NCBI RefSeq assembly: GCF_900129505.1 | Contig: NZ_LT670818.1 | Coordinates: 1,550,001-1,614,000 of the forward strand | Direction of reading: 5' to 3' | Length of the DNA: 64,000 nucleotides | Origin: Bradyrhizobium erythrophlei | GTDB taxonomy: Bacteria; Pseudomonadota; Alphaproteobacteria; Rhizobiales; Xanthobacteraceae | Shown: piece by piece, positions 63,710 to 64,000 of the stretch | Position numbering within the stretch: the first letter of the stretch is position 1 | How the letters are laid out: every line of letters begins with the position of its first letter | Position numbers and translations under genes: made by a program | Notes under the pieces: model-generated | Databases searched by the model: none | The model's input: only the letters and a program-made list of their open reading frames with translations | What the model was told of the DNA's origin: nothing

Positions 63710-64000
63710 TCATTCGCCTCGAAACGCAAGGATCAACTGAACGAGCCGGACTGACAGCGCGATGTAGAACAACGACATCAGGATCTGGTACGCGGCATGC
63801 CAATTCAGCTTCGCAAGCTTGTAAAAGCCGTCGAGGAAATTGAGCAAAAGAAGCACGATTCCGAACAGCTCGACGCCGCGCCCCACCAGGCCGTGGCGCA
63901 AATACCCGAACAGAACGATCGCCGGCTCGTCGCTCGAGACATGTGCTCCCGCCGAGATGATCAGGGTCGCGATGATCATCTTCTCGACGTAGCCGAACAT
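63710..64000 (-). CDS. small integral membrane protein, possibly partial
   Basis: At least 96 residues are encoded, with an ATG exactly at the window edge (64000), so the gene may begin further on. About three hydrophobic segments are seen (MIIATLIISAGAHV; VELFGIVLLLLNFLDGFY; ILMSLFYIALSVRLVQLILA). I do not recognise a family. Confidence 0.65.
   Translation of the reverse strand: MFGYVEKMIIATLIISAGAHVSSDEPAIVLFGYLRHGLVGRGVELFGIVLLLLNFLDGFYKLAKLNWHAAYQILMSLFYIALSVRLVQLILAFRGE

Overview
The window reads as chromosomal DNA of a high-GC alphaproteobacterium, most likely Bradyrhizobium or a close relative in the Bradyrhizobiaceae. The signs are strong GC bias at third codon positions, families typical of that group (DUF3551, Cys-rich repeat protein, fused Omp25/OprB porin, DmeR/DmeF, an ECF42 sigma factor with its DGPF partner) and dispersed extragenic palindromes that I recognise from Bradyrhizobium genomes. 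No rRNA, tRNA, CRISPR array, transposase or integrase gene was seen.

Layout. 1-6.5 kb: 3' part of a chemotaxis receptor, a DUF1801 protein, a PAS-GGDEF-EAL protein with a degenerate cyclase motif, murein endopeptidase MepA, a stand-alone molybdate-binding Mop protein and a small periplasmic protein. 6.6-8.8 kb: modABC molybdate importer. 8.8-13.1 kb: a five-gene insert (periplasmic protein, tandem DUF1259 protein, MFS exporter, DUF1127 protein, TauE/SafE permease) between two copies of the end of modC. 13.2-18.2 kb: a DctPQM TRAP transporter, then a tannase/feruloyl esterase followed by a decayed second copy of the end of dctM. 18.2-24.8 kb: PepSY protein, K+/H+ antiporter, MscS channel, methionine aminopeptidase, 3-methyladenine glycosylase and RadC. 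24.8-29.8 kb: a MacAB-like efflux system and a small gene, lying between three copies of the end of radC. 29.9-33.6 kb: glutathione transferase with a palindromic operator, ECF42/DGPF pair, SDR. 33.7-39.1 kb: a tightly overlapping operon (NMT1-type ABC importer, D-2-hydroxyacid dehydrogenase, two-domain Inh protein) divergent from a creatininase-family gene. 39.2-42.3 kb: small secreted protein, a gutted mgtA pseudogene, and the nickel/cobalt module dmeRF. 42.5-49 kb: fused porin, a fused-permease ABC transporter, then a PemK toxin-antitoxin pair followed by a second copy of the end of the ABC ATPase gene. 49.1-64 kb: FMN-dependent glutamate-synthase-like protein, patatin, ferredoxin-NADP reductase, ATP-grasp enzyme, dicarboxylate/amino-acid symporter with an orphan solute-binding protein, MDR oxidoreductase, DUF3551 protein, RND efflux pump and adaptor, Cys-rich repeat protein and a partial membrane protein.

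The most striking structure is not one gene but a pattern. At four loci (modC, dctM, radC and an ABC ATPase gene) accessory genes sit directly after a host gene and are followed by a second, truncated copy of that gene's 3' end. In three of them the two copies are only about 82-85% identical by hand alignment. No recombinase is present. This suggests a repeated way of acquiring genes at gene ends, perhaps recombination with diverged donor DNA anchored in the host gene. All identities and boundaries were made by eye and need computation.
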